The notes under the pieces were generated by a model, which ran no database searches, was not told the DNA's origin, and was given only the letters and a program-made list of their open reading frames with translations. The translations under genes were made by a program, and so were the position numbers. From contig NC_090320.1 of the NCBI RefSeq assembly GCF_040869045.1, positions 147,458,941 through 147,522,940 on the forward strand: a DNA stretch of 64,000 bases, given 5' to 3'. The DNA comes from Eurosta solidaginis (taxonomy: Eukaryota; Arthropoda; Insecta; Diptera; Tephritidae). Position 1 is the stretch's first letter. Each line of letters begins with the position of its first letter. Shown piece by piece: positions 24,418-36,059 of this stretch.

Positions 24418-27400
24418 AATATTCAAATTTTTCCAAAAGTAAAATTTTTTTAAAAAATTTCGAAATCGAAAAAAATTTGTATTTTGAGGAGCTTTTAAAA
24501 AGTTCTGGAGTTCCTGAAAAGGAGAAAAAAAGTTCTGCAAGTTTACGCGCAATATTCACTATTCACATTTTTCTAAAAGTCAAATTTTTTAAAAAATGCT
24601 CAAAATTAAAAAGAAAATGGTGTTCTGAGTAGCTTCTAAAAATTTCTGGAGTTCCTGAATAGGAGAAAAAAAGTTCTGCAAATTTAAGCCGAATATTCAA
24701 ATTTTTTCAAAAGTAAAATTTTTTTAAAAAATTTCGAAATCGAAAAAAATTTGTGTTTTGAGTAGCTTCTAAAAAGTTCTGGAGTTCCTGAAAAGGAGAA
24801 AAAAAGTTCTGCAAATTTAGGCCCAATATTCAATTTTTTCAAAAGTCAAATTTTTTTAAAAAGTTAAAATTAAAAACAAATTGGTGTTCTGAGAACCGTT
24901 TAAAAAGTTCTGGAGTTCCTGAAAAGGAGAAAAAAATTTCTGCAAATTTAGGCCCAATATTCACATTTTTTCAAAAGTCAAATTTTTAAAAAAATGTTCA
25001 AAATTAAAAAAAAAATAGGTTTCCTGAGTAGCTTTTAAAAATTTCGGGAGTTCCTGAAAAGGAGAAAAAAAGTTCTGCAAATTTAGGCCAGATATTCAAA
25101 TTTTTTTAAAAGTAAAATTTTTTTAAAAATGTTCATTCCAAAAAAAAATTGTGTTCTGAGTAGCTTTTAAAAAGTTCTGGAGTTCCTGAAAAGGAGAAAA
25201 AAGTTCTGCAAATTTACGCCCAATATTCACTATTCACATATTTCCAAAAGTTAAATTTTTAACAAGATGTTCAAAACTAAAAAAACAATTGGTGTTCTGA
25301 GTAACGTTTAAAAAGTTCTGGAGTTCCTGAAAAGGAGAACAAAGTTCTGCAAATTTAGGCCCAATATTCACATTTTTAAAAGTAAAATTTTTTAAAAATG
25401 TTCAAAATCAAAAAAAAAATTGGTGTTCTGAGTAGCTTTTAAAATTTCTGGAGTTCCTGAAAAGGAGAAAAAAAGTTCTGCAAATTTAGGCCCAATATTC
25501 AAATTTTTCCAAAAGTAAAATTTTTTTAAAAAATTTCGAAATCGAAAAAAATTTGTATTTTGAGGAGCTTTTAAAAAGTTCTGGAGTTCCTGAAAAGGAG
25601 AAAAAAAGTTCTGCAAATTTACGCCCAATATTCACTATTCACATTTTTCCAAAAGTCAAATTTTTTTAAAAATGTTCAAAATTAAAAAAAACAATTGGTG
25701 TTCTGAGTAACGTTTAAAAAGTTCTGGAGTTCCTGAAAAGGAGAAAAAAAGTTCTGCAAATTTAGGCCCAATATTCACATTTTTTTAAAAGTCAAATTTT
25801 TTAAAAAATGTTCAAAATTAAAAAAAAATGGTGTTCTGAGTAGCTTTTAAAAAGTTGTGGAGTTCCTTAAAAGGAGAAAAAAAGTTCTGCAAATTTACGC
25901 CCAATATTCACTATTCACATTTTTCCAAAAGTCAAATTTTTTAAAAAATGTTCAAAATTAGAAAATAAATTGGTGTCCTGAGTAACGTATAAAAAGTTCT
26001 GGAGTTCCTGAAGAGGAGAAAAAAAGTTCTGCAAATTTAGGCCCAATATTCACATTTTTTCAAAAGTCAAATTTTTTAAAAAATGTTCAAAATTAAAAAA
26101 AAAATTGGTGTTCTGAGTAGCTTTTAAAAAGTTCTGGAGTTCCTGAAAAGGAGAAAAAAGTTCTGCAAATTTACGCCTAATATTCAAATTTTTCAAAAGT
26201 AAAATTTTTTTTAAAAATTTCGAAATCGAAAAAAATTTTTGTTTTGAGTAGCTTTTAAAAAGTTCTGGAGTTCCTGAAAAGGAGAAAAAAGTTCTGCAAA
26301 TTTACGCCCAATATTCACTATTCACATTTTTCAAAAAGGCAAATTTTTTAAAAAATGTTCAAAATTAAAAAAAAACAATTGGTGTTCTGAGTAAAGTTTA
26401 AAAAGTTCTGAAGTTACTGAAAAGGAGAAAAAAAGTTCTGCAAATTTAGGCCTAATATTCAAATTTTTCAAAAGTAAAATTTTTTTTAAAAATTTCGAAA
26501 TCGAAAAAAATGTGTGTTTTGAGTAGGTTTTAAAAAGATCTGGAGTTCCTGAAAAGGAGAAAAAGTTCTGCAAATTTAGGCCGAATATTCAAATTTTTTC
26601 AAAAGTAAAATTTTATTAAAAAAAATCGAAATCGAAAAAAATTTGTGTTTTGAGTAGCTTTTCAAAAGTTCTGGAGTTCCTGAAAAGGAGAAAAAAAGTT
26701 CTGCACATTTAGGCCCAATATTAAATTTTTTCAAAAGTCAAATTTTTTTAAAAATGTTCAAAATTAAAAAAAAATTGGTGTTCTGAGTAGCTTTTAAAAA
26801 GTTCTGGAGTTCCTGAAAAGGAGAAAAAAAGTTCTGCAAGTTTACGCGCAATATTCACTATTCACATTTTTCTAAAAGTCAAATTTTTTAAAAAATGCTC
26901 AAAATTAAAAAAAAATGGTGTTCTGAGTAGCTTCTAAAAATTTCTGGAGTTCCTGAATAGGAGAAAAAAAGTTCTGCAAATTTAAGCCGAATATTCAAAT
27001 TTTTTCAAAAGTAAAATTTTTTTAAAAAATTTCGAAATCGAAAAAAATTTGTGTTTTGAGTAGCTTTTAAAAAGTTCTGGAGTTCCTGAAAAGGAGAAAA
27101 AAGTTCTGCAAATTTACGCCCAATATTCACTATTCACATATTTCCAAAAGTTAAATTTTTAACAAGATGTTCAAAACTAAAAAAACAATTGGTGTTCTGA
27201 GTAACGTTTAAAAAGTTCTGGAGTTCCTGAAAAGGAGAAAAAAGTTCTGCAAATTTAGGCCCAATATTCACATTTTTAAAAGTAAAATTTTTTAAAAATG
27301 TTCAAAATCAAAAAAAAAATTGGTGTTCTGAGTAGCTTTTAAAATTTCTGGAGTTCCTGAAAAGGAGAAAAAAAGTTCTGCAAATTTAGGCCCAATATTC

Positions 27401-27607
27401 AAATTTTTCCAAAAGTAAAATTTTTTTAAAAAATTTCGAAATCGAAAAAAATTTGTATTTTGAGGAGCTTTTAAAAAGTTCTGGAGTTCCTGAAAAGGAG
27501 AAAAAAAGTTCTGCAAGTTTACGCGCAATATTCACTATTCACATTTTTCTAAAAGTCAAATTTTTTAAAAAATGCTCAAAATTAAAAAAAAATGGTGTTC
27601 TGAGTAG

Positions 27608-28140
27608 CTTCTAAAAATTTCTGGAGTTCCTGAATAGGAGAAAAAAAGTTCTGCAAATTTAAGCCGAATATTCAAATTTTTTCAAAAGTAAAATTTTTTT
27701 AAAAAATTTCGAAATCGAAAAAAATTTGTGTTTTGAGTAGCTTCTAAAAAGTTCTGGAGTTCCTGAAAAGGAGAAAAAAAGTTCTGCAAATTTAAGCCGA
27801 ATATTCAAATTTTTTCAAAAGTAAAATTTTTTTAAAAAATTTCGAAATCGAAAAAAATTTGTGTTTTGAGTAGCTTCTAAAAATTTCTGGAGTTCCTGAA
27901 TAGGAGAAAAAAAGTTCTGCAAATTTAAGCCGAATATTCAAATTTTTTCAAAAGTAAAATTTTTTTAAAAAATTTCGAAATCGAAAAAAATTTGTGTTTT
28001 GAGTAGCTTCTAAAAAGTTCTGGAGTTCCTGAAAAGGAGAAAAAAATTTCTGCAAATTTAGGCCCAATATTCACATTTTTTCAAAAGTCAAATTTTTAAA
28101 AAAATGTTCAAAATTAAAAAAAAAATAGGTTTCCTGAGTA
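27608..28140. repeat. Run of type B monomers, 2-monomer duplication (about 266 bp)
   Basis: Three AAGCCGAATATTC type B monomers stand in a row, alternating GCTTCTAAAAATTTC and GCTTCTAAAAAGTTC ends. GAGTAGCTTCTAAAAATTTC and the following monomer recur after about 266 bp (27608 and 27874; 27741 and 28007). Elsewhere the same position has a single B followed by an A monomer with GAGAACCG, so a local duplication has replaced it. Confidence 0.78.
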
Positions 28141-28719
28141 GCTTTTAAAAATTTCGGGAGTTCCTGAAAAGGAGAAAAAAAGTTCTGCAAATTTAGGCCA
28201 GATATTCAAATATTTTTAAAAGTAAAATTTTTTTAAAAATGTTCATTCCAAAAAAAAAATTGTGTTCTGAGTAGCTTTTAAAAAGTTCTGGAGTTCCTGA
28301 AAAGGAGAAAAAAGTTCTGCAAATTTACGCCCAATATTCACTATTCACATAATTCCAAAAGTTAAATTTTTAACAAGATGTTCAAAACTAAAAAAACAAT
28401 TGGTGTTCTGAGTAACGTTTAAAAAGTTCTGGAGTTCCTGAAAAGGAGAAAAAAGTTCTGCAAATTTAGGCCCAATATTCACATTTTTAAAAGTAAAATT
28501 TTTTAAAAATGTTCAAAATCAAAAAAAAAATTGGTGTTCTGAGTAGCTTTTAAAATTTCTGGAGTTCCTGAAAAGGAGAAAAAAAGTTCTGTAAATTTAG
28601 GCCCAATATTCAAATTTTTCCAAAAGTAAAATTTTTTTAAAAAATTTCGAAATCGAAAAAAATTTGTATTTTGAGGAGCTTTTAAAAAGTTCTGGAGTTC
28701 CTGAAATGGAGAAAAAAAG

Positions 28720-28862
28720 TTCTGCAAATTTACGCCCAATATTCACTATTCACATTTTTCCAAAAGTCAAATTTTTTAAAAAATGTTCAAAATTAAAAAA
28801 AACAATTGGTGTTCTGAGTAACGTTTAAAAAGTTCTGGAGTTCCTGAAAAGGAGAAAAAAAG
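28720..28862 (+). repeat. Representative type C monomer with 7-bp TATTCAC duplication (143 bp)
   Basis: Type C has TATTCACTATTCAC where types A and B have one TATTCA(C), an exact 7-bp direct duplication that accounts for most of its extra length. It is usually preceded by TTTACGCCC or TTTACGCGC instead of TTTAGGCCC. In this example, as in many others, it is followed by AAAACAATTGG and GAGTAACG instead of AAATTGG and GAGTAGC. Other type C copies keep GAGTAGCTTCTAAAAATTTC. The 5' and 3' variants are therefore partly, not completely, linked, which suggests shuffling by recombination inside monomers. Confidence 0.88.
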
Positions 28863-30109
28863 TTCTGCAAATTTAGGCCCAATATTCACATTTTTTTAAA
28901 AGTCAAATTTTTTAAAAAATGTTCAAAATTAAAAAAAATTGGTGTTCTGAGTAGCTTTTAAAAAGTTCTGGAGTTCCTTAAAAGGAGAAAAAAAGTTCTG
29001 CAAATTTACGCCCAATATTCACTATTCACATTTTTCCAAAAGTCAAATTTTTTAAAAAATGTTCAAAATTAGAAAATAAATTGGTGTCCTGAGTAACGTA
29101 TAAAAAGTTCTGGAGTTCCTGAAGAGGAGAAAAAAAGTTCTGCAAATTTAGGCCCAATATTCACTATTCACATTTTTTCAAAAGTCAAATTTTTTAAAAA
29201 ATGTTCAAAATTAAAAAAAACAATTGGTGTTCTGAGTAACGTTTAAAAAGTTCTGGAGTTCCTGAAAAGGAGAAAAAAAGTTCTGCAAATTTAGGCCCAA
29301 TATTCACATTTTTTTAAAAGTCAAATTTTTTAAAAAATGTTCAAAATTAAAAAAAATTGGTGTTCTGAGTAGCTTTTAAAAAGTTCTGGAGTTCCTTAAA
29401 AGGAGAAAAAAAGTTCTGCAAATTTACGCCCAATATTCACTATTCACATTTTTTCAAAAGTCAAATTTTTTAAAAAATGTTCAAAATTAAAAAAAAAATT
29501 GGTGTTCTGAGTAGCTTTTAAAAAGTTCTGGAGTTCCTGGAAAGGAGAAAAAAATTCTGCAAATTAGGCCAGATATTCACATTTTTTTAAAAGTAAAATT
29601 TTTTAAAAAATGTTCAAAATCAAAAAAAATTGGGGTTCCGAGTAGCTTTTAAAAAGTTTTGGAAGTTTTGAAAAGGAGAAAAAATTCTGCAAATTAAGCC
29701 AGATATTCAAATTTTTTTAAAAGCAAAATTTTTTAAAAAATGTTCAAAATCAAAAAAAAAAATTGGTGTTCTGAGTAACGTTTAAAAAGTTCTGGAGTTG
29801 CTGAAAAGGAAAAAAAAAGTTCTGAAAATTTACGCACAATATTCACTATTCACATTTTTCCAAAAGTCAAATTTTTTAAAAAATGTTCAAAATTAAAAAA
29901 AAAAACAATTGGTGTTCTGAGTAACGTTTAAAAAGTTCTGGAGTTCCTGAAAAGGAGAAAAAAAGTTCTGCAAATTTAGGCCTAATATTCAAATTTTTCA
30001 AAAGTAAATTTTTTTTAAAAAATTTCGAAATTGAAAAAAATTTGGGTTTTGAGTAGCTTTTAAAAAGTTCTGGAGTTCCTGAAAAGGAGAAAAAAAGTTC
30101 TGCAAGTTT

Positions 30110-33100
30110 AAGTGCAATATTCACTATTCACATTTTTCTAAAAGTCAAATTTTTTAAAAAATGTTCAAAATTAAAAAAAAATGTGTGTTCTGAGTAGCTT
30201 CTAAAAATTTCTGGAGTTCCTGAATAGGAGAAAAAAAGTTCTGCAAATTTAAGCCGAATATTCAAATTTTTTCAAAAGTAAAATTTTTTTAAAAAATTTC
30301 GAAATAGAAAAAAATTTGTGTTTTGAGTAGCTTTTAAAAAGTTCTGGAGTTCCTGAAAAAGAGAAAAAAGTTCTGCAAATTTAGGCCCAATATTCAATTT
30401 TTTCAAAAGTCAAATTTTTTAAAAAATGTTCAAAATTAAAAAAAGATTGGTGTTCTGAGTAGCTTTTAAACAGTTTTGGAGTTCCTGAAAAGGAGAAAAA
30501 AAGTTCTGCAAATTTACGCTCAATATTCAAATTTTTTCAAAAGTAAAATTTGTTTTAAAAAATTTCGAAATCGAAAAAAATTTGTGTTTTGAGTAGCTTT
30601 TAAAAAGTTCTGGAGTTCCTGAAAAGGAGAAAAAAAGTTTTGCAAGTTTACGCGCAATATTCACTATTCACATTTTTTTAAAAGTCAAATTTTTTAAAAA
30701 ATGTTCAAAATTAAAAAACAATTGGTGTTCCGAGTAGCTTCTAAAAATTTCTGGAGTTCCTGAATAGGAGAAAAAAAGTTCTGCAAATTTAGGCCGAATA
30801 TTCAAATTTTTTCAAAAGTAAAATTTTTTTAAAAAATTTCGAAATCGAAAAAAATGTGCGTTTTGAATAGCTTTTAAAAAGTTCTGGAGTTCCTGAAAAG
30901 GAGAAAAAAAGTTCTGCAAATTTAGGCCCAATATTCAATTTTTTCAAAAGTCAAATTTTTAAAAAAAATGTTCAAAATTAAAAAAAATTGGTGTTATGAG
31001 TAGCTTTTAAAAAGTTCTGGAGTTCCTGAAAAGGATAAAAAAAGTTCTGCAAATTTACGCCCAATATTCAAATTTTTTCAAAAGTAAAATTTGTTTTAAA
31101 AAATTTCGAAATCGAAAAAAATGTGCGTTTTGAATAGCTTTTAAAAAGTTCTGGAGTTCCTGAAAAGGAGAAAAAAGTTCTGCAAATTTAGGCCCAATAT
31201 TCACATTTTTAAAAGTAAAATTTTTTAAAAATGTTCAAAATCAAAAAAAAAATTGGTGTTCTGAGTAGCTTTTAAAATTTCTGGAGTTCCTGAAAAGGAG
31301 AAAAAAAGTTCTGCAAATTTAGGCCCAATATTCAAATTTTTCCAAAAGTAAAATTTTTTTAAAAAATTTCGAAATCGAAAAAAATTTGTATTTTGAGGAG
31401 CTTTTAAAAAGTTCTGGAGTTCCTGAAAAGGAGAAAAAAAGTTCTGCAAGTTTACGCGCAATATTCACTATTCACATTTTTCTAAAAGTCAAATTTTTTA
31501 AAAAATGCTCAAAATTAAAAAAAAAATGGTGTTCTGAGTAGCTTCTAAAAATTTCTGGAGTTCCTGAATAGGAGAAAAAAAGTTCTGCAAATTTAAGCCG
31601 AATATTCAAATTTTTTCAAAAGTAAAATTTTTTTAAAAAATTTCGAAATCGAAAAAAATTTGTGTTTTGAGTAGCTTCTAAAAAGTTCTGGAGTTCCTGA
31701 AAAGGAGAAAAAAAGTTCTGCAAATTTAGGCCCAATATTCAATTTTTTCAAAAGTCAAATTTTTTTAAAAAGTTAAAATTAAAAACAAATTGGTGTTCTG
31801 AGAACCGTTTAAAAAGTTCTGGAGTTCCTGAAAAGGAGAAAAAAATTTCTGCAAATTTAGGCCCAATATTCACATTTTTTCAAAAGTCAAATTTTTAAAA
31901 AAATGTTCAAAATTAAAAAAAAAATAGGTTTCCTGAGTAGCTTTTAAAAATTTCGGGAGTTCCTGAAAAGGAGAAAAAAAGTTCTGCAAATTTAGGCCAG
32001 ATATTCAAATTTTTTTAAAAGTAAAATTTTTTTAAAAATGTTCATTCCAAAAAAAAAATTGTGTTCTGAGTAGCTTTTAAAAAGTTCTGGAGTTCCTGAA
32101 AAGGAGAAAAAAGTTCTGCAAATTTACGCCCAATATTCACTATTCACATATTTCCAAAAGTTAAATTTTTAACAAGATGTTCAAAACTTAAAAAACAATT
32201 GGTGTTCTGAGTAACGTTTAAAAAGTTCTGGAGTTCCTGAAAAGGAGAAAAAAGTTCTGCAAATTTAGGCCCAATATTCACATTTTTAAAAGTAAAATTT
32301 TTTAAAAATGTTCAAAATCAAAAAAAAAATTGGTGTTCTGAGTAGCTTTTAAAATTTCTGGAGTTCCTGAAAAGGAGAAAAAAAGTTCTGCAAATTTAGG
32401 CCCAATATTCAAATTTTTCCAAAAGTAAAATTTTTTTAAAAAATTTCGAAATCGAAAAAAATTTGTATTTTGAGGAGCTTTTAAAAAGTTCTGGAGTTCC
32501 TGAAAAGGAGAAAAAAAGTTCTGCAAATTTACGCCCAATATTCACTATTCACATTTTTCCAAAAGTCAAATTTTTTAAAAAATGTTCAAAATTAAAAAAA
32601 AACAATTGGTGTTCTGAGTAACGTTTAAAAAGTTCTGGAGTTCCTGAAAAGGAGAAAAAAAGTTCTGCAAATTTAGGCCCAATATTCACATTTTTTTAAA
32701 AGTCTAATTTTTTAAAAAATGTTCAAAATAAAAAAAAATTGGTGTTCTGAGTAGCTTTTAAACAGTTTTGGAGTTCCTGAAAAGGAGAAAAAAAGTTCTG
32801 CAAATTTAAGTGCAATATTCACTATTCACATTTTTCTAAAAGTCAAATTTTTTAAAAAATGTTCAAAATTAAAAAAAAATGTGTGTTCTGAGTAGCTTCT
32901 AAAAATTTCTGGAGTTCCTGAATAGGAGAAAAAAAGTTCTGCAAATTTAAGCCGAATATTCAAATTTTTTCAAAAGTAAAATTTTTTTAAAAAATTTCGA
33001 AATAGAAAAAAATTTGTGTTTTGAGTAGCTTTTAAAAAGTTCTGGAGTTCCTGAAAAAGAGAAAAAAGTTCTGCAAATTTAGGCCCAATATTCAATTTTT

Positions 33101-34740
33101 TCAAAAGTCAAATTTTTTAAAAAATGTTCAAAATTAAAAAAAGATTGGTGTTCTGAGTAGCTTTTAAACAGTTTTGGAGTTCCTGAAAAGGAGAAAAAAA
33201 GTTCTGCAAATTTACGCTCAATATTCAAATTTTTTCAAAAGTAAAATTTGTTTTAAAAAATTTCGAAATCGAAAAAAATTTGTGTTTTGAGTAGCTTTTA
33301 AAAAGTTCTGGAGTTCCTGAAAAGGAGAAAAAAAGTTCTGCAAGTTTACGCGCAATATTCACTATTCACATTTTTCTAAAAGTCAAATTTTTTAAAAAAT
33401 GTTCAAAATTAAAAAACAATTGGTGTTCCGAGTAGCTTCTAAAAATTTCTGGAGTTCCTGAATAGGAGAAAAAAAGTTCTGCAAATTTAGGCCGAATATT
33501 CAAATTTTTTCAAAAGTAAAATTTTTTTAAAAAATTTCGAAATCGAAAAAAATGTGCGTTTTGAATAGCTTTTAAAAAGTTCTGGAGTTCCTGAAAAGGA
33601 GAAAAAAAGTTCTGCAAATTTAGGCCCAATATTCAATTTTTTCAAAAGTCAAATTTTTAAAAAAAATGTTCAAAATTAAAAAAAATTGGTGTTATGAGTA
33701 GCTTTTAAAAAGTTCTGGAGTTCCTGAAAAGGAGAAAAAAAGTTCTGCAAATTTACGCCCAATATTCAAATTTTTTCAAAAGTAAAATTTGTTTTAAAAA
33801 ATTTCGAAATCGAAAAAAATGTGCGTTTTGAATAGCTTTTAAAAAGTTCTGGAGTTCCTGAAAAGGAGAAAAAAGTTCTGCAAATTTAGGCCCAATATTC
33901 ACATTTTTAAAAGTAAAATTTTTTAAAAATGTTCAAAATCAAAAAAAAAATTGGTGTTCTGAGTAGCTTTTAAAATTTCTGGAGTTCCTGAAAAGGAGAA
34001 AAAAAGTTCTGCAAATTTAGGCCAGATATTCAAATTTTTTTAAAAGTAAAATTTTTTTAAAAATGTTCATTCCAAAAAAAAAATTGTGTTCTGAGTAGCT
34101 TTTAAAAAGTTCTGGAGTTCCTGAAAAGGAGAAAAAAGTTCTGCAAATTTACGCCCAATATTCACTATTCACATATTTCCAAAAGTTAAATTTTTAACAA
34201 GATGTTCAAAACTTAAAAAACAATTGGTGTTCTGAGTAACGTTTAAAAAGTTCTGGAGTTCCTGAAAAGGAGAAAAAAGTTCTGCAAATTTAGGCCCAAT
34301 ATTCACATTTTTAAAAGTAAAATTTTTTAAAAATGTTCAAAATCAAAAAAAAAATTGGTGTTCTGAGTAGCTTTTAAAATTTCTGGAGTTCCTGAAAAGG
34401 AGAAAAAAAGTTCTGCAAATTTAGGCCCAATATTCAAATTTTTCCAAAAGTAAAATTTTTTTAAAAAATTTCGAAATCGAAAAAAATTTGTATTTTGAGG
34501 AGCTTTTAAAAAGTTCTGGAGTTCCTGAAAAGGAGGAAAAAAAAGTTCTGCAAATTTACGCCCAATATTCACTATTCACATTTTTCCAAAAGTCAAATTT
34601 TTTAAAAAATGTTCAAAATTAAAAAAAAACAATTGGTGTTCTGAGTAACGTTTAAAAAGTTCTGGAGTTCCTGAAAAGGAGAAAAAAAGTTCTGCAAATT
34701 TAGGCCCAATATTCACATTTTTTTAAAAGTCTAATTTTTT
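30110..34740. repeat. 2698-bp duplication; second copy with a 5-monomer deletion
   Basis: AAGTGCAATATTC at 30110 and 32808 and the private variant AAATAGAAAAAAATTTG at 30302 and 33000 set the offset at 2698 bp, and the match runs to about 31310 and 34008. Beyond that the second copy jumps ahead: its CTTTTAAAATTTC monomer at 33960 is followed at 34021 by AGGCCAGATATTC, which in copy 1 comes only at 31990. The later landmarks (32302 and 34327) are 2025 bp apart, so about 673 bp, or five monomers, are missing from copy 2. Confidence 0.83.
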
Positions 34741-36059
34741 AAAAAATGTTCAAAATTAAAAAAAATTGGTGTTCTGAGTAGCTTTTAAAAAGTTCTGGAG
34801 TTCCTTAAAAGGAGAAAAAAAGTTCTGCAAATTTACGCCCAATATTCACTATTCACATTTTTCCAAAAGTCAAATTTTTTAAAAAATGTTCAAAATTAGA
34901 AAATAAATTGGTGTCCTGAGTAACGTATAAAAAGTTCTGGAGTTCCTGAAGAGGAGAAAAAAAGTTCTGCAAATTTAGGCCCAATATTCACATTTTTTCA
35001 AAAGTCAAATTTTTTAAAAAATGTTCAAAATTAAAAAAAAAATTGGTGTTCTGAGTAGCTTTTAAAAAGTTCTGGAGTTCCTGGAAAGGAGAAAAAAATT
35101 CTGCAAATTAGGCCAGATATTCACATTTTTTTAAAAGTAAAATTTTTTAAAAAATGTTCAAAATCAAAAAAAATTGGGGTTCCGAGTAGCTTTTAAAAAG
35201 TTTTGGAAGTTTTGAAAAGGAGAAAAAATTCTGCAAATTAAGCCAGATATTCACATTTTTCTAAAAGTCAAATTTTTTAAAAAATGTTCAAAATTAAAAA
35301 AAAAACAATGGTGTTCTGAGTAACGTTTAAAAAGTTCTGGAGTTCCTGAAAAGGAGAAAAAAAGTTCTGCAAATTTAGGCCCAATGTTCACATTTTTTCA
35401 AAAGTCAAATTTTTTATAAAATGCCCAAAATCGAAAAAAATTGGTGTTCTGAGTAGCTTTTAAAAAGTTCGGGATTTCCTGAAAAGGAGAAAAAAATTCT
35501 GCAAATTAAGCCAGATATTCAAATTTTTTTAAAAGCAAAATTTTTTAAAAAATGTTCAAAATCAAAAAAAAAAATTGGTGTTCTGAGTAACGTTTAAAAA
35601 GTTCTGGAGTTGCTGAAAAGGAAAAAAAAGTTCTGAAAATTTACGCACAATATTCACTATTCACATTTTTCCAAAAGTCAAATTTTTTAAAAAATGTTCA
35701 AAATTAAAAAAAAAACAATTGGTGTTCTGAGTAACGTTTAAAAAGTTCTGGAGTTCCTGAAAAGAGAAAAAAAGTTCTGCAAATTTAGGCCTAATATTCA
35801 AATTTTTCAAAAGTAAATTTTTTTTAAAAAATTTCGAAATCGAAAAAAATTTGTGTTTTGAGTAGCTTTTAAAAAGTTCTGGAGTTCCTGAAAAGGAGAA
35901 AAAAGTTCTGCAAGTTTAAGTGCAATATTCACTATTCACATTTTTCTAAAAGTCAAATTTTTTTAAAAATGTTCAAAATTAAAAAAAAATTTGTGTTCTG
36001 AGTAGCTTCTAAAAATTTCTGGAGTTCCTGAATAGGAGAAAAAAAGTTCTGCAAATTTA
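34741..36059. repeat. Block shared with 2.4-5.6 kb and 52.9-54.2 kb
   Basis: The order TTCCTTAAAAGGAG, AGAAAATAAATTGGTGTCC, CCTGGAAAGGAG, TTGGGGTTCCGAG, CAATGTTCAC with TTTATAAAATGCCC, then AAAAGCAAAAT matches 52.98-53.75 kb and 55.29-56.06 kb, and in part 2.5-3.4 kb. It ends at about 36050, where an AAATTTAAGCC monomer start continues as a type E monomer, a join not seen elsewhere in the window. Confidence 0.78.

Larger units (their letters stand above)
24418..30109. repeat. Mosaic block with recurrent 8-monomer module
   Basis: Two monomers with CTTTTAAAATTTCTGG mark the ends of a module of about 1077 bp (8 monomers). It is seen at 24316-25392 and in an altered form (1211 bp) at 27292-28503. 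The altered form has lost the GAGAACCG monomer and gained type B copies. At 29530-29830 two monomers present in 35.2-35.5 kb are absent. From 25.39 to 28.0 kb the order matches 40.59-43.0 kb. It holds no other element. Confidence 0.75.
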
